The notes under the pieces: model-generated
What the model was told of the DNA's origin: nothing
The model's database searches: none
The model's input: the letters and a program-made list of their open reading frames with translations, nothing else
DNA from: Takifugu bimaculatus
Lineage: Eukaryota > Chordata > Actinopteri > Tetraodontiformes > Tetraodontidae
Length of the DNA stretch: 64,000 nucleotides
Assembly (NCBI GenBank): GCA_004026145.2
Contig: CP034975.1
Coordinates: forward strand, 4,986,757-5,050,756
Direction: 5' to 3'
Position numbers and translations under genes: made by a program
Shown here: piece by piece, positions 60,641 to 64,000 of the stretch
How the letters are laid out: each line of letters opens with the position of its first letter
Numbering within the stretch: the first letter of the stretch is position 1

Positions 60641-62226
60641 CTGGTCTGAGGGCCTGAACCAGGTCTGAACCTGGTCTGAGGGCCTGAACCTGGTCTGAAC
60701 CTGGTCTGAGGGCCTGAACCAGGTCTGAGCCTGGTCTGAACCTGGTCTGAGCCTGGTCTGAACCTGGTCTGAGGGCCTGAACCAGGTCTGAACCTGGTCT
60801 GAACCTGGTCTGAGCCTGGTCTGAACCTGGTCTGAGCCTGGTCTGAACCTGGTCTGAGGGCCTGAACCAGGTCTGAACCTGGTCTGAGGGCCTGAACCAG
60901 GTCTAAACCTGGTCTGAGCCTGGTCTGAAGCTGGTCTGAGCCTGGTCTGAGCCTGGTCTGAGCCTGGTCTGAACCTGGTCTGAGCCTGGTCTGAGCCTGG
61001 TCTGAACCTGGTCTGAACCTGCTCTGAGGGTCTGAGCCTGGTCTGAACCTGGTCTGAGCCCGGTCTGAACCTGGTCTGAGCCTGGTCTGAACCTGGTCTG
61101 AACCTGGTCTGAGCCCGGTCTGAACCTGGTCTGAACCTGGTCTGAGCCTGGTCTGAGCCTGGTCTAAACCTGGTCTGAGCCTGGTCTGAACCTGGTCTGA
61201 GCCTGGTCTAAACCTGGTCTGAACCTGGTCTGAACCTGGTCTGAGCCTGGTCTGAACCTGGTCTGAACCTGGTCTGAGAGCATGAACCTGGTCTGAGCCT
61301 GGTCTGAGCCTGGTCTGAACCTGGTCTGAACCTGGTCTGAGCCTGGTCTGAGCCTGGTCTGAGCCTGGTCTGAGGGCCTGAACCTGCTCTGAGGGTCTGA
61401 ACCTGGTCTGTGCCTGGTCTGAGCCTGGTCTGAGCCTGGTCTGAGCCTGGTCTGAACCTGGTCTGAGCCCGGTCTGAACCTGGTCTGAACCTGGTCTGAG
61501 CCTGGTCTGAGCCTGGTCTGAACCTGGTCTGAGCCCGGTCTGAACCTGGTCTGAACCTGGTCTGAACCTGGTCTGAGCCTGGTCTGAGCCTGGTCTAAAC
61601 CTGGTCTGAACCTGGTCTGAGCCTGGTCTTAGCCTGGTCTTAGCCTGGTCTGAACCTGGTCTGAGAGCATGAACCTGGTCTGAGCCTGGTCTGAACCTGG
61701 TCTGAACCTGGTCTGAGCCTGGTCTGAGCCTGGTCTGAGCCTGGTCTGAGCCTGGTCTGAGGGCCTGAACCTGCTCTGAGGGTCTGAACCTGGTCTGTGC
61801 CTGGTCTGAGCCTGGTCTGAGCCTGGTCTGAGGGCCTGAACCTGCTCTGAGGGTCTGAGCCTGGTCTGAGTCTGGTCTGAGGGCCTGAACCTGGTCTGAA
61901 GGCCTGAGCCTGGTCTGAGGGCCTGAACCTGGTCTGAGGGTCTGAACCTGGTCTGAGCCTGCTCTGAGGGTCTGAACCTCCTCTGAGGGCCTGAACCTGC
62001 TCTGAGGGTCTGAACCTGGTCTGAGGGCCTGAACCTGGTCTGAGCCTGGTTTGAGGGTCTGAACCTGCTCTGAGGGTCTGAACCTGGTCTGAGCCTGGTT
62101 TGAGGGTCTGAACCTGCTCTGAGGGTCTGAACCTGGTCTGAGCCTGGTTTGAGGGTCTGAACCTGCTCTTAGCCTGGTCTGGGCCTGGTCTGAACCTGGT
62201 CTGAGCCTGGTCTGAACCTGGTCTGG
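60641..62226. repeat. 11-bp CTGGTCTGARC satellite, 1.6 kb
   Basis: Roughly 140 copies of an 11-bp unit (CTGGTCTGAGC, CTGGTCTGAAC) with scattered GAGGGCCTGAAC and GAGAGCATGAAC variants. Rare variants recur 387 bases apart: GAGAGCATGAAC at about 61276 and 61663, and CTGGTCTGTGCC at about 61404 and 61791. This shows a higher-order duplication. The 563-residue open frame on the minus strand (RPGSDQ repeats) is an artefact of the unit having no stops. Confidence 0.96.
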
Positions 62227-62329
62227 ACACAATACCAGTAAACAGGAAGTCTGATGACTAACGATGAGGATTTATTGAAGGGAAGAAAAAACCCACATTA
62301 TTGGGGCTCCTCTCAGGTCCTGGAATTCT

Positions 62330-64000
62330 CTGCCCCTCCATGACTGTGTCTCTGTTCCCCCATGATTGTGCCCCCCCATGATTGTGTCCCCCCCATGATT
62401 GTGTCCCCCCCCATGATTGTGTCCCCCCCATGACTGTGTCTCGGTCCCTCATGATTGTGTCTCTGCCCCCCCATAATGGTGCCCCCCCATGATGGTGCCC
62501 CCCCATGATTTTGTCCCCCCTGTGATTATGTCTCTCCCCCCATGATTATGTCCCTCCCATGATTTTGTCCCCCTCTGATTGTGCCCCCCCCCCATTATTG
62601 TGTGTCTGCCCCCCATGATTTTGTCCCTCCCATGATTTTGTCCCCCCATGTTTGTGTCTCTGCCCCATGATTGTGTCCCCCCCCCCTTTGATTGTGAATT
62701 GCATGGAAGAAGTTCTTCAACGCTCCCAGGACAACCAGCACCACCCCCAGCTGAAGGTCTCCGATTGTGCCCCCCCCCATGATTTTGTCCCCCCCATGAT
62801 TGTGCCCCCCCATGATTGTGTCCCCCCATGATTTTGTCCCCCATGATTGTGTCCCCCTTGATTGTGTCCCCCATGATTGTGTCCCCCCCATGATTTTGTC
62901 CCCCCATGATTGTGTCCCCCATGATTGTGCCCCCCATGATTATGTCCCCCCCATGATTTTGTCCCTCCATGATTGTGTCTCTGCCCCCCATGATTGTGCC
63001 CCCCCCATGATTATGTCCCTCCCATGATTTTGTCCCCCCATGATTGTTTCTCTGTCCCCATGAGTGTCCTCCCCATGAATGTGTCCTCCCCATGAATGTG
63101 TCCTCCCCATGAGTGTCCTCCCCATGATTGTGTCCCCCCCCCTTTGATTGTGAATTGCATGGAAGAAGCTCTTCAACGCTCCCAGGACAACCAGCACCAC
63201 CCCCAGCTGAAGGTCTCCGATTGTGCCCCCCCCCATGATTTTGTCCCCCCATGATTGTGCCCCCCCCATGATTGTGTCCCCCATGATTGTGTCCCCCCCC
63301 ATGATTTTGTCCCCCCACGATTGTGCCCCCCTTGATAGTGTCTCTGCCCCCCAAATGATTGTGCCCCCCCCCATGATTCTGTCCCTCCCATGTGTTTGCC
63401 CCCCCCCCCTGTGATTGTGTCTCTGTCCCCCACCAGGATTGTGTCTCTGCCCCCCAAAATTGTGTCTTTGCCCCCATGATTATGCCCCCCCATGATGATG
63501 TCCCTCCATGATTTTGTCCCTCCATGATTGTGTCTCTGCCCCCCAATATTGTGCCCCCATGATTGTGCCCCCCCATGATTGTGTCCCTCCATGATTGTGT
63601 CCCCCCCATGATTGTGTCCCCCCTGTGATTGTGTCTCTGCCCCCCCATGATGATGTCCCTCCCATGATTGTGCCCCCCCATGATTCTGTCCCTCCCATGA
63701 TTTTGTCTCCCCCTGTGATTTTGTCTCTGCCCCCCCTTGATTGTGTCTCTGCCCCCCATGATTGTGTCCCCGCATGATTGTGCCCCCCCCATGATTGTGC
63801 CCCCCCATGATTGTGCCCCCCCATGATGATGTCCCTCCCATGATTTTGTCCCCCCATGACTGTGCCCCCCCCCATGATTCTGTCCCTCCCATGATTTTGT
63901 GCCCCATGATTGTGCCCCCCCATGATTCTGTCCCTCCCATGATTGTGCCCCCCATGATTGTGCCCCCCCATGATGATGTCCCTCCCATGATTTTGTCCCC
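62330..64000. repeat. CCCCCCATGATTGTGTC satellite with 456-bp period
   Basis: Units of about 17-25 bp of the form CATGATTGTGTCCCCCC, running to the right edge of the window. A non-satellite segment of about 85 bases (containing GAATTGCATGGAAGAAG and AGCTGAAGGTCTCCGATTG) occurs at about 62686-62770 and again at about 63142-63226, offset by 456 with one visible mismatch. The minus strand carries runs of 5-8 G every 20 bases. Minus-strand open frames (GGHNHGG repeats) are artefacts. Confidence 0.96.

Noticed and set aside
60541..63988. Long minus-strand open frames (RPGSDQ and GGHNHGG repeats)
   Set aside because: Each follows a stop-free tandem unit in pgs1 intron 3. Length varies freely and there is no start context, splice structure or known domain.

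Overview
The window is vertebrate nuclear DNA, almost certainly from a teleost fish. Multi-exon genes have GT-AG introns and encode clear orthologues of vertebrate proteins. CA/TG microsatellites are frequent, introns are short, and a fish-type LINE remnant is present. I found no prokaryotic genes, CRISPR arrays or viral genes. Species cannot be decided from the sequence.

Left block, 1-26400 (AT-rich, few tandem repeats). The last two coding exons of wnt6 (2283-4427, +) are followed by about 12 kb of intergenic DNA, then the first three coding exons of wnt10a (16777-23822, +). This is the conserved head-to-tail WNT6-WNT10A pair of secreted ligands. The final wnt10a exon is absent from the sequence after exon 3.

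A 100-base run of N (26401-26500) separates two unrelated gene neighbourhoods. It cuts wnt10a on the left and polr3e on the right, so genic sequence is missing there and the join may be artificial.

Right block, 26501-64000 (GC-richer, crowded with minisatellites). On the minus strand lie the 5' part of polr3e (26501-29405), a complete 17-exon eef2k (31813-41153), tha1 threonine aldolase (42774-44706) and socs3 (54754-55519). On the plus strand lie tRNA-Leu(TAG) (42420-42501) and the first three exons of pgs1 (57945-60190). EEF2K-POLR3E and THA1P-SOCS3-PGS1 are both neighbour sets in human, on 16p and 17q, and they are adjacent here. A decayed tha1 exon 2-3 copy (45925-46069) and a LINE endonuclease/tail remnant (46850-47570) lie between tha1 and socs3.

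The genes are housekeeping or signalling loci and do not form one pathway. Points most worth checking are the chimeric-looking gap, five single-base indels that break three otherwise intact genes, a 76-bp intron inside the socs3 coding region plus a minimal upstream ORF overlapping its start codon, a perfect 38-bp palindrome and a 1.2-kb polypurine tract in eef2k introns, and higher-order minisatellites (115, 387 and 456 bp periods) in pgs1 introns. Exon coordinates were placed by hand from reading frame, splice consensus and remembered family sequence; no alignment was run.
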